Part shown: positions 24,715-33,624 of the stretch, piece by piece | How positions within the stretch are numbered: position 1 is the stretch's first letter | Layout of the letters: every line of letters starts with the position of its first letter | Source: Pseudomonadota bacterium | GTDB lineage: Bacteria > Myxococcota_A > Bradymonadia > Bradymonadales > GCA-2716585 | NCBI GenBank assembly: GCA_005804885.1 | Contig: SYOX01000347.1 | Coordinates: forward strand, 1-40,654 | Direction of reading: 5' to 3' | Length of the DNA: 40,654 nucleotides | Notes under the pieces: generated by a model | Databases searched by the model: none | Told to the model about the DNA's origin: nothing | The model's input: the letters and a program-made list of their open reading frames with translations, nothing else | Translations under genes and position numbers: made by a program

Positions 24715-25386
24715 TCAAGGGGCGCCGCAGGCCAGCCACTCGCCGAGCAGGAATCGCTCGGTCGCGTCCGCAGTTCCCACGGGCGGCATCGTGAGGTTGT
24801 CGTCGGCCGATCTGGCCCAGATGCGGGCCGCATGGTCCCGCACGCCCCGGAGCGTGTCCAGGTCGACGCCCACGGGCGCCCCGGCCCGATCACGGGCGGC
24901 CAGATCCCCGCTGTGGCAGCCCGTGCACCAGTTGAGCATGAAGGGCTGGCCGAAGTTCGCGTAGCTCAAGACGCTGTCCGGCGGGCAAGGCCGATCCTCG
25001 AAGCTCTCCCAGGTGATGACCACCTCGCGCTCTCCGAAGCCCGGCGGCGCCTCCTCCGGCTCAGGCTCCGGCTCAGGCTCCGGCTCCTGAGCGCCGCAGT
25101 CCACCACGAAGCCCCCCGAGATGCACGTCGGCGCCTCCTCCGCCGGCTCCTCGCCGCAACCCCCGGCGATGAGCGCGACGATCGCCGCCAGCGCCAGCGC
25201 GGCGAGCACGGGCGCCCGCCCGAACGCGGAGGACCAGCGGGCCGCGTCGAGGTCTGGCCGGCAGAGCGCCTCGCGCGCCTGTGCGGACGAGTGGAAGGTC
25301 TCGCGCCTCAGGCCTTGAGGCTCGCCCGCGTGGTCGGAGCTTCGGGCGAGCCGGGGGCTGGCCGCGCTGAAGGGTGCGCGCCTCAC
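24715..25386 (-). CDS. Membrane-anchored small c-type cytochrome
   Basis: A 223-residue protein with a hydrophobic segment at about 58-76 ending AGGCGEE, then a Pro-Glu linker (EPEPEPEPEE) and a cytochrome-like domain. The haem motif CTGCH is in MLNWCTGCHSG, and DNLTMPPVG offers a Met axial ligand. The start is GTG 25386, overlapping the DUF1501 stop codon (GTGA); an internal start would give a shorter, more typical lipoprotein signal, but no ATG exists there. The linker is encoded by a 12-bp tandem repeat near 25060-25085. It probably transfers electrons in the periplasm as part of the DUF1501/DUF1588 set. Confidence 0.75.
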   Translation of the reverse strand: MRRAPFSAASPRLARSSDHAGEPQGLRRETFHSSAQAREALCRPDLDAARWSSAFGRAPVLAALALAAIVALIAGGCGEEPAEEAPTCISGGFVVDCGAQEPEPEPEPEPEEAPPGFGEREVVITWESFEDRPCPPDSVLSYANFGQPFMLNWCTGCHSGDLAARDRAGAPVGVDLDTLRGVRDHAARIWARSADDNLTMPPVGTADATERFLLGEWLACGAP

Positions 25387-26651
25387 GCCTTGAGCCCCTT
25401 GAGGATGGCGGTCCCCGGCAGGTGGTCGCCCGCGTCGACGTTGACTAGGTCGAGGACGCCGGCGACGAAGTTCGAGGCCGTCAGGCGCCCCCCCTCGGGG
25501 TCGAGGCGGCCATTGGCGAGGTTGGTGGGGGCGGACTCGAAGAGATCGGTGGTGCCGCCGAGGGTCTTGCCGCCGGCCACGGGGCCGCCGAAGACCAGCG
25601 CGCTGGTCACGGGCCAGTGGTCCTTGCCGGCTTGATCGTTGAGCTTCGGCGTGCGCGACATCTCCGAGATGACCACGACGACGGTGTCGTCGAGCAGGCC
25701 GCCGGCCTCCAGGCGGCGGGCCAGATCGCTGAGGCCGTCGAAGAGATCCTGGTAGAGCGGCAGCTGCCTGGCGTCGTTGTCGTTGTGCGAGTCCCAGTCG
25801 CCGGGGTGCTCGATCATGACGGTGCGCGAGATGCCCTCCTTGAGCATCTTGACGGCCAACTCGATCTGAGGCCGGTACTCCAACTGGAAGGTGCGCTCGC
25901 CGAAGTTGGCAAAGAGGCGCTTGAGGCGGTCGCCGCGGTCAAGCGACGAGCGCAGATCCTCCATCCTGGCGCGGTTCAGGCCGCGCTGCGCCCTTCGGTC
26001 CATGTCGGCCTGAGAGCGGGCCTTGACGTAATCGCGGATCAAGGCCGCCTCCTCCTCGTCGGGCGAGTAGCGCGGCTTGCGGCGGCCCCCTGGGGGCTCG
26101 TAGGCGCCGCTCGGGTCCATGACGGTGACGATCTGCCCCGTGGTGCCGGCGCGGCCCGAGGTGCCGGCCAGCGGCCCGGTGAAGGCGGTGTTGCCGAGGA
26201 TCATGTAGGGGACGGCCAGATCGGCGCCGTGCTCGACGCCGACGATGGCCCCGAGATCGGGGCTCTGATCGGAGTTGGTCCCCGTCATGATGCGCCGGGT
26301 GCACTCCTCATGGGCGATGGAGCGCACCTCGACGCCGTTGACGACGGCGCTGATGTCCCCGTGATCGTTGAAGAAGCGCTCGACCGCGGGCCTGTCGCTG
26401 CCGGTCAGGATGTTCAGCCGGCCGAAGGCCTTGATCTGCCCTGCGGGCGAGTCGATGGTCGTCAGGCCCTGCTTGGGGTCGAGGCAGGCCGTCGCGTCCC
26501 AGCCGCCGCCCGCGAAGACGAGGACGAGGTTTCGGCGCTCGGGCGCCCCCTGCGCCACGGCCAGATTGCGCCACCAGGGCAGCAGCCCGCCCGCGGCCAG
26601 CGCCGCCGCGCCGCCCGCCAGGAGCGCGCGCCGAGAGATCCCCTCTTTCAT
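25383..26651 (-). CDS. DUF1501 family exported protein
   Basis: A 422-residue protein of the DUF1501 family, which has an alkaline phosphatase/sulfatase-like fold. ATG 26651 was chosen because it gives a Tat-like signal (KEGISRRALLAGGAAALAAGG) and follows GGGAGG eight bases upstream. Family blocks include RNLVLVFAGGGWDATACLDP, HEECTRRIMTG, MLKEGISRTVMIEHPGDWDSH and VVVVISEMSRTPKLND. The HPGDWDSHNDN and SEMSRTP blocks are those expected to hold metal ligands in this superfamily. Substrate is unknown. These proteins commonly occur with DUF1549/DUF1592/DUF1588 haem proteins, as here, where it lies between the two haem proteins of the set. Confidence 0.88.
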   Translation of the reverse strand: MKEGISRRALLAGGAAALAAGGLLPWWRNLAVAQGAPERRNLVLVFAGGGWDATACLDPKQGLTTIDSPAGQIKAFGRLNILTGSDRPAVERFFNDHGDISAVVNGVEVRSIAHEECTRRIMTGTNSDQSPDLGAIVGVEHGADLAVPYMILGNTAFTGPLAGTSGRAGTTGQIVTVMDPSGAYEPPGGRRKPRYSPDEEEAALIRDYVKARSQADMDRRAQRGLNRARMEDLRSSLDRGDRLKRLFANFGERTFQLEYRPQIELAVKMLKEGISRTVMIEHPGDWDSHNDNDARQLPLYQDLFDGLSDLARRLEAGGLLDDTVVVVISEMSRTPKLNDQAGKDHWPVTSALVFGGPVAGGKTLGGTTDLFESAPTNLANGRLDPEGGRLTASNFVAGVLDLVNVDAGDHLPGTAILKGLKA

Positions 26652-26811
26652 CGCCCTGCCCTCCCCTGCGTCCTGAGCCCGGAGTCGAGGCCGATGGCGC
26701 CCTCGGGCTCGGCCCGCCGAAGCCCACGCGCCCCCTGGGCTGTATCGCAACACGCTGTCTTGATTGTTCTTTTCATCACGCAAGTCCTCGCGGCGGGCCC
26801 GCGTCGATCCA

Positions 26812-28593
26812 TCAGTAGTAGAGCAGCCGGGAGTCCTGGAGCATGGCCGTCAGGGTGGTCTTCCAGGCTCTGCGCGGGTCGTCGGAGAGCTTCAGGGCGG
26901 CGTCGAAGAGCTCGTAGCTCAGGTCGACCTCGGCGCCGTCGGGCTCGACGAACTCGCCAAAGAGTCGGAGGTGGAGCTGGGCGAGCTGGGCGCGGAGGTC
27001 GGCCTCGTCGCGCTCCTCCTCGTCGACCTCGGTCAGGAGCTTCGCGCGGATGGGGCCGATGGCGTCGAGGTCGCGATCGACGACGAAGCCGGCGGCCTCG
27101 GTGGCGAAGGCTTGCATGACGAGGCTCATGGTGGGGTTGAAGGTGTGGACGGGCTGGTTGACGACGAAGTCGTCGAGGCCGCCCATGAGCACCTCGTAGC
27201 CGAGCAGGGTGTCCTTCATCAGGTCGATGGTGCCGTAGGGCGAGGTGACGCCGCGCTCGGCGAAGATGGAGAAATCAACGCGAGTCTGCCAGGTGAAGCC
27301 GGTCAGGTCGGCCATCATGCGGCTGGCGTCGCGGGGGCGGAGCTTCTTGAGGCCAACGAGGTCGGCGGCGGCGGCCTCGGACTCGCCGTGGGAGGCGCGG
27401 AAGGCGTCGGAGAGGACCGCCGCCCTGGCCAGCGCCTTGGCGCTCATGCCGCTGTCGACGAAGGCGCCCTGGAGGTGGGCGACCAGATCGAAGGGCACCT
27501 CCTTGGGATCGACCTGGGCGAAGTAGCCGTAGAAGCGCCGCGCGGCGCACTGGGCGAAGCGGGGGTCGGCGGCGATGCGGGCGCCGAGGTCCTGGAGGTC
27601 GTCGGCTTCGAGGCCGAAGTAGCCGGGCTCGCGGCCGGAGAAGAAGGGGCGGTGCTGCTCGTACTCGGGCCGCCAGGTGCTCATGGGGTACTGCTGGGTG
27701 TCGGAGGGGAAGACAAAGTACTCGTAGCTCCAGAAGAAGCCGCCGAGGGGGTCGAGGGTCTGGTGGCAGCTCGCGCAGGCGGGGCTCTTGACGGCGTTCT
27801 TGACGGCCTCGGGGTCTGAGAGGTCGACATTGCCGGAGACGTCGATGTCGCGGGCGAGGAAGTCGAAGCAGAGCAGCCCTTTGGAGATGGCGTTGGCCCG
27901 GCCTCTCTGGGCGTTGAGCGGGGCGGAGTAGTGCCGGATGAAGAGCTTGGAGTCGGAGAGGATGCCGGCGTGAGGGCGGCCGGGCTCGGGGTAGCGCGTC
28001 TCGATCCACTCCTGGCCGTCGCCGTCATAATCCATGCCCCAGACCGTGGCGACATACTCGTTGGCGACGGCGTAATCGGCCGTGACGATCTCGGTGAAGG
28101 GCCGGTCGTTCATGACGACGTGCTCGATCAGGCGAAGGGGCGACTCGCCGACGGAGTTGTCGAACTCGACCATGTCCATGCCCTCGTACTCGCCGCGCGG
28201 CGCGAACATGAAGAGGAAGGCCCGCAGCAGCCAGACCTCGTCGTACATCTCCCGGATCGTCTCGCCGAAGGCCGGCGAGTCGAGGTAGGCGTCGACGAGG
28301 CCGGGGAGCTTGTCGGGGTCGTCGCGGACCGCCTCCATATCCTCGACGGAGGGGCGCACGCCGCGCAGCGCCATCGAGGCGCGCACGAGGTGATCGACCG
28401 GCGAGAGGAAGGCGACGTCCTTGACCTGCGGGGGGACGACGGGGTCCGGGGTCTCGGGCTCGGGCTCGGGCTGGGCCTCGACGAAGCCGCCGGGCTCCTC
28501 GGGCCCCGACGAACCCGAACCCGAGCACCCGCACAGGCACAGCGCGAGCGCCGTGGTGAGCCCGGCGCGGATCGTCCAATGGAGAGAGAGCAT
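26812..28593 (-). CDS. DUF1588/DUF1592-type haem lipoprotein
   Basis: A 593-residue envelope lipoprotein with lipobox LCGC (Cys near 23), then a Ser/Gly and PEPEPETPDP linker. Residues from about 60 carry the DUF1592-like helical region (SPVDHLVRASMALRGVRP; RLIEHVVMNDRPFTEIVTADY). CASCHQTLDPLGG near 272 is the DUF1588 haem-binding motif. It ends with a DUF1585-like helical region. ATG 28593 has GAGG seven bases upstream. It is the first gene of a three-gene set with the DUF1501 protein (160-bp gap) and the small cytochrome. Planctomycete-type systems with these domains are thought to act on extracellular polymers or in periplasmic redox; the substrate is not known. Confidence 0.8.
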   Translation of the reverse strand: MLSLHWTIRAGLTTALALCLCGCSGSGSSGPEEPGGFVEAQPEPEPETPDPVVPPQVKDVAFLSPVDHLVRASMALRGVRPSVEDMEAVRDDPDKLPGLVDAYLDSPAFGETIREMYDEVWLLRAFLFMFAPRGEYEGMDMVEFDNSVGESPLRLIEHVVMNDRPFTEIVTADYAVANEYVATVWGMDYDGDGQEWIETRYPEPGRPHAGILSDSKLFIRHYSAPLNAQRGRANAISKGLLCFDFLARDIDVSGNVDLSDPEAVKNAVKSPACASCHQTLDPLGGFFWSYEYFVFPSDTQQYPMSTWRPEYEQHRPFFSGREPGYFGLEADDLQDLGARIAADPRFAQCAARRFYGYFAQVDPKEVPFDLVAHLQGAFVDSGMSAKALARAAVLSDAFRASHGESEAAAADLVGLKKLRPRDASRMMADLTGFTWQTRVDFSIFAERGVTSPYGTIDLMKDTLLGYEVLMGGLDDFVVNQPVHTFNPTMSLVMQAFATEAAGFVVDRDLDAIGPIRAKLLTEVDEEERDEADLRAQLAQLHLRLFGEFVEPDGAEVDLSYELFDAALKLSDDPRRAWKTTLTAMLQDSRLLYY

Positions 28594-28760
28594 GTCAACG
28601 CCTCGGTTCGTGTGTGGCCGCCGATCAAGCTACGAAGCGCCACCGCGATACGCAACTCTGAACAAAATCAAGGACAATCGCCCTCGTGACGGAGCCTTCG
28701 CCTTGAAGACGAGGCGACAAGGAGGTGTGTTAAGGAGAAAGCGCGCGGCGCAAGCGAGAG

Positions 28761-28798
28761 GAGCCCGCCGCGCGCCTCGTGGGAGGCGAGGCGGGCTC
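28761..28798 (-). terminator. Long GC-rich hairpin after the acyl-CoA dehydrogenase gene
   Basis: GAGCCCGCC (28761-28769) pairs with GGCGGGCTC (28790-28798), and inside it CGCCTC (28773-28778) pairs with GAGGCG (28783-28788). It sits 38 bp after the stop of the minus-strand operon. No long T-tract follows, so termination efficiency is uncertain. Confidence 0.6.
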
Positions 28799-28835
28799 GG
28801 GGGGGAGCAGGGTCGGGGGGAGAGGAGGCGCGGGC

Positions 28836-30005
28836 TCAGCGGTGGAGCCTGACGAGGTCGGAGACGATGTTCTTCTGCATGGCCTCGTTGGTGCCGCCGC
28901 CGATGGAGAGCAGGATGGCGTCGCGCAGCATGCGCTCGACGGGGTAGTCGCGGGTGTAGCCGTGGCCGCCGAAGATCTGGATGGCATTGCGGGCGACGAC
29001 CTCGGCGGCGCCGGTGGCGACGAGCTTGGCGGAGGCGGCCAGGAGGGACTGGCGGTTGTCGGCGCGGATGCCTCGGGCGACGTCGTAGAGCAGCGCGCGG
29101 GCGGCCATGGTGTGGGCAAAGGACTCGGCCAGGAGGCGCTGGATCTGTCCGAAGTGGCTCAGGGGCTGGCCGAAGGCCTTGCGGTCGGTGATGGCGTAGC
29201 GGCTCATCTCGTCGACGCAGCGCAGCGCGATGCCGATGGACTGGGCCGCCAGCGTGATGCGCTCGATCTCGAGGTTTCGCATCATGTGCTTGAGGGCCTG
29301 GCCCTCCCGGCCGAGCAGGTTCGCCGACGGGACCTCGACGTCCTCGAAGATGAGCTGCGTGGTCGGGGAGGACTTCATGCCCATCTTCTCCTCCTTGCGT
29401 CCAGCGGTGAAGCCGGGCGAGCAGGCCTCGACGACGAAGGCGGACCAGGCGCCGCGGCGGTCGGCGGGATCGTCGGTGGTGCGGGCGTAGACGAGGAAGA
29501 GGTCGCCGCAGGAGCCGTTGGTGATCCACTGCTTGGTGCCGTTGAGGACGTAGGTGTCGCCGCGGCGCACCGCGCGGGTGGTCATGCCGAGGACGTCGGT
29601 GCCTGCGCCGGGCTCGCTCATGGCCATGCCGGCGATGGAGGCGCCGCTGATGACGGCGGGCAAGAAACGGGCGCGCTGCTCGTCGTTGGCGCAGTGGTAG
29701 AAGTTGTTGGTGAAGAGGATGTCGTGGGCGAGGTAGCTGAGCATGAGGCCGGGGTCAAAGCGGCTGAGCTCCTCGATGATGATGACGGAGGCGACCGCGT
29801 CGAGGCCGACGCCGCCGTCCTCCTCCGGGATGGTGACGCCGAAGAGGCCAAGCTCCGAGCCGAGGCGTCTAAAGAGGGGCTCGTTGAAGGTCTCGGACTC
29901 GTCGTGGGCTCTGGCCTGGGGCTCGACGTGCTCAAGGCCCCAGGCGCGGACGACCTCGCGGAGGGCCTGGTGGGCCTCGGTCGGGTTGTAGAGATCGAAG
30001 GTCAT
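28836..30005 (-). CDS. Acyl-CoA dehydrogenase, isovaleryl-CoA dehydrogenase-like
   Basis: A 389-residue FAD-dependent acyl-CoA dehydrogenase. It has the signature blocks AMSEPGAGTDVLGM and GTKQWITNG, the flavin-binding QIFGGHGYTRDYPVERMLRD region, and a GGGTNEAMQKNI C-terminus. The usual C-terminal catalytic Glu (YEGT in medium-chain enzymes) is Gly here, while LEIERI has Glu248 at the position used by isovaleryl-CoA dehydrogenase. That suggests a branched short-chain substrate. ATG 30005 follows GAGG. It starts 8 bp after the stop of the hydrolase gene and 17 bp separates that gene from kamA, so the three form an operon. A role in beta-lysine or branched amino-acid degradation is only inference. 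Confidence 0.92.
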   Translation of the reverse strand: MTFDLYNPTEAHQALREVVRAWGLEHVEPQARAHDESETFNEPLFRRLGSELGLFGVTIPEEDGGVGLDAVASVIIIEELSRFDPGLMLSYLAHDILFTNNFYHCANDEQRARFLPAVISGASIAGMAMSEPGAGTDVLGMTTRAVRRGDTYVLNGTKQWITNGSCGDLFLVYARTTDDPADRRGAWSAFVVEACSPGFTAGRKEEKMGMKSSPTTQLIFEDVEVPSANLLGREGQALKHMMRNLEIERITLAAQSIGIALRCVDEMSRYAITDRKAFGQPLSHFGQIQRLLAESFAHTMAARALLYDVARGIRADNRQSLLAASAKLVATGAAEVVARNAIQIFGGHGYTRDYPVERMLRDAILLSIGGGTNEAMQKNIVSDLVRLHR

Positions 30006-30013
30006 GGTGGGCC

Positions 30014-31990
30014 TCAGTCTATGCGGAGATCGTCGATGAAGAGGGTCCCAGACTCCAGGATCACGGCCACGGAGGTGATCGCGGCGGGGGCCTGCGGGAA
30101 GGGGAAGGCGTCCAGGGGGACGCTCAGCTGGGTGAAGCGGTTCTTGAGCGGCTCGGGGCCGATGAAGTCGGCCAGCGGCAGGCGGGCGGCGCCCTCGGGG
30201 GTGAGGATCTCGATCGCGGCGATCCCGGCGGGGCCCTGGTCGGGGCCCTTGACGCGGGCCTGGAGGGTCGCGCCAGGGTCGACGGGCTCGGGCTCGCGGT
30301 CGGATCTGAGGAAGGTGCGAAAGACGCCCGGGCCCTCGGCGCGGGCGACGAGGCGCAGGGCGTTGGCCTTGAGGTGGACATTGCGGCGGTTGCCGCCGTC
30401 GGGGATGTAGGTCAGGACCTCGTCGGCCCGCGCCAGGTCCTCGAAGACGTTGTCCCCGCCGAGATCGTTGAGCGAGGCCGGGTCGAGGGTCTTCGGGCCG
30501 TCGAAGCGGTCGATGACGAGCGCGGTGGCGAAGCGCTGGTTCCAGCGCACGAAGACGCCGAGGCCGGAGATCTCGGCGTCGACGAGGCGAGCGCCCGCGT
30601 GGCTGAAGAGCGCCGGGGCGGCCTGCGGGCTGGGGGTCCGAGGGGCGCTCTGGGGCGAGCCGTCGCCGACGCCGACGAAGCGGTCCAGGAAGGCGGTGGT
30701 GAAAAACTCAGTCAGATCATGCTGTTGCTGCTGGCTGATCAGGGGCAGATCGTCGGGCTCGATGGGGGCGGTGTCGGCGGTGTAGGCGTGGATGGCGCCG
30801 TTGAGGTTGACCCAGGTGTAGGGCCCGGAGAGCTGGTCCTCGGTCGGCTCCACGATGGGGTAGTTCAGGTCGACGTCCTCGCCGGCGGTCAGGCCGATGA
30901 CCGGGACGGGCGCGAGGGGGTCGTCGCCGAAGCCGAAGCTGGTCATGTCGACGCCCTGGAGGTCGATGACGGCCCTGACGCGGGGGTCGAGGGAGGCGGC
31001 CAGGAGGCTCGCGCCGCCGCCGCGGCTGTGGCCGGCCAGCACGACGTTGTCGAGATCGACTCGCCCGTAGAGGCGGCTGGTGGGGTCGTCGTGGAGGGCC
31101 TCCAGGCGAAGCAGGGCCTTGAGCAGCCCCTCGGCGCGCAGCTCGATGTTGGCGCGCGTGCCGCTGTTGCAGTTGGTGAAGGTGCCGTCGACGGCCACGA
31201 CGATGAAGCCCCAGCTGGCCCAGTGGTCGTGCAGCGAGAGGTAGCGCTCGTTGATGTCGCAGACCCGATCGTTGTTGGCGTGGGCGAAGAGGATCACGGG
31301 CCAGCGGCCCTCGGCCACCGGCCCCTGCCCGGTGCGGGTCGGGTCGCCCTCCGTGGGGTAGACGACGTACATGTCGACGTCGGGCTCGTCGCCCACGAGG
31401 TCGATGGTCGGGTTCTGGGGGCAGGACTCCAGCGGCTGGGTGTTCCAGACCGGGTAGGGGCCGGGCTCGAAGTAGCGGGGTATCGAACTGAGGTCGTCGG
31501 GCGCCTCGACGGGGCCGGGGGGGTAGACGGCGATCCGGACCTCGACCGGGAAGGCGGCGTCGGGGTCGTCGGGCGCGACCTCGAAGCGGTAGATCCGGGC
31601 CTCGTCGCCGCCGGAGGTGCCGGGAGCGGCCTTGCCGAAGACCACCCCGTCGCGCAGCGACAGGCCCTCGGGCAAGGCCCCGGAGAGCAGCGCGCTGGCG
31701 CTTGAGCCCCGGATGGGGGCGGTGATCTGGCGCAGGTGGCCCTCGCGCAGAGCGGGCAGCACGACGGGGTGGGCGGCGGAGGCCAGATCGGCCGGGACGA
31801 CCTCGCCCGAGGTGGGCGGCGCCTGGACCTCGCAGGGGTCCACGGGGCCCTCGTAGCGGCCCGCGTCAGGGTCGGGCTGATCGGTAGGGGTCGCGTCGCC
31901 GCAGGCGGCGGCGAGCAAGGCGATGAGGCAGATCGCGGGCGCCGCGAGGCGACCTTGTGGTGCTGTGGCGCGTCGAACGCTGACTCGCAT
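30014..31990 (-). CDS. Alpha/beta-hydrolase lipoprotein (chlorophyllase/PETase-like fold)
   Basis: A 658-residue lipoprotein with lipobox LAAAC near residue 30. After a linker and a beta-rich N-terminal domain (about 45-165) comes an alpha/beta-hydrolase domain (about 180-440): VILFAHANNDRVC, the WASWGFIVVAVDG block, GHSRGGG with the nucleophile Ser, and a later DLNYPIVEP stretch with acidic candidates. HAYTAD may supply the His. A C-terminal beta-sandwich-like domain (about 460-658) looks like a carbohydrate- or surface-binding module (LIDRFDGPKTLDP; SGTLFIDDLRID end). It is an exported esterase or lipase of unknown substrate. It sits between kamA and the acyl-CoA dehydrogenase in an operon, which is odd for a secreted enzyme. 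Confidence 0.82.
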   Translation of the reverse strand: MRVSVRRATAPQGRLAAPAICLIALLAAACGDATPTDQPDPDAGRYEGPVDPCEVQAPPTSGEVVPADLASAAHPVVLPALREGHLRQITAPIRGSSASALLSGALPEGLSLRDGVVFGKAAPGTSGGDEARIYRFEVAPDDPDAAFPVEVRIAVYPPGPVEAPDDLSSIPRYFEPGPYPVWNTQPLESCPQNPTIDLVGDEPDVDMYVVYPTEGDPTRTGQGPVAEGRWPVILFAHANNDRVCDINERYLSLHDHWASWGFIVVAVDGTFTNCNSGTRANIELRAEGLLKALLRLEALHDDPTSRLYGRVDLDNVVLAGHSRGGGASLLAASLDPRVRAVIDLQGVDMTSFGFGDDPLAPVPVIGLTAGEDVDLNYPIVEPTEDQLSGPYTWVNLNGAIHAYTADTAPIEPDDLPLISQQQQHDLTEFFTTAFLDRFVGVGDGSPQSAPRTPSPQAAPALFSHAGARLVDAEISGLGVFVRWNQRFATALVIDRFDGPKTLDPASLNDLGGDNVFEDLARADEVLTYIPDGGNRRNVHLKANALRLVARAEGPGVFRTFLRSDREPEPVDPGATLQARVKGPDQGPAGIAAIEILTPEGAARLPLADFIGPEPLKNRFTQLSVPLDAFPFPQAPAAITSVAVILESGTLFIDDLRID

Positions 31991-32007
31991 CCAGACCCCC
32001 GCGTCGA

Positions 32008-33435
<1,428 letters not shown>

Positions 33436-33624
33436 GTCATCCCCTCTCTGATCGAGCGCCCACGCGCTCAGACTCCGCTAGCAGGTCTTTGAGCGCGCCG
33501 CAAGGGCGCGGAGGCGTCCCGCCCGGCAGACGCCCGATCTGCGAACCTGGGCCCTTGTAGATTTTCCGCTCTGGACGTGGCAGGCTCTGTCCGGTGAAGC
33601 CTGCCGGACGTCGCCGGCCCCTCC

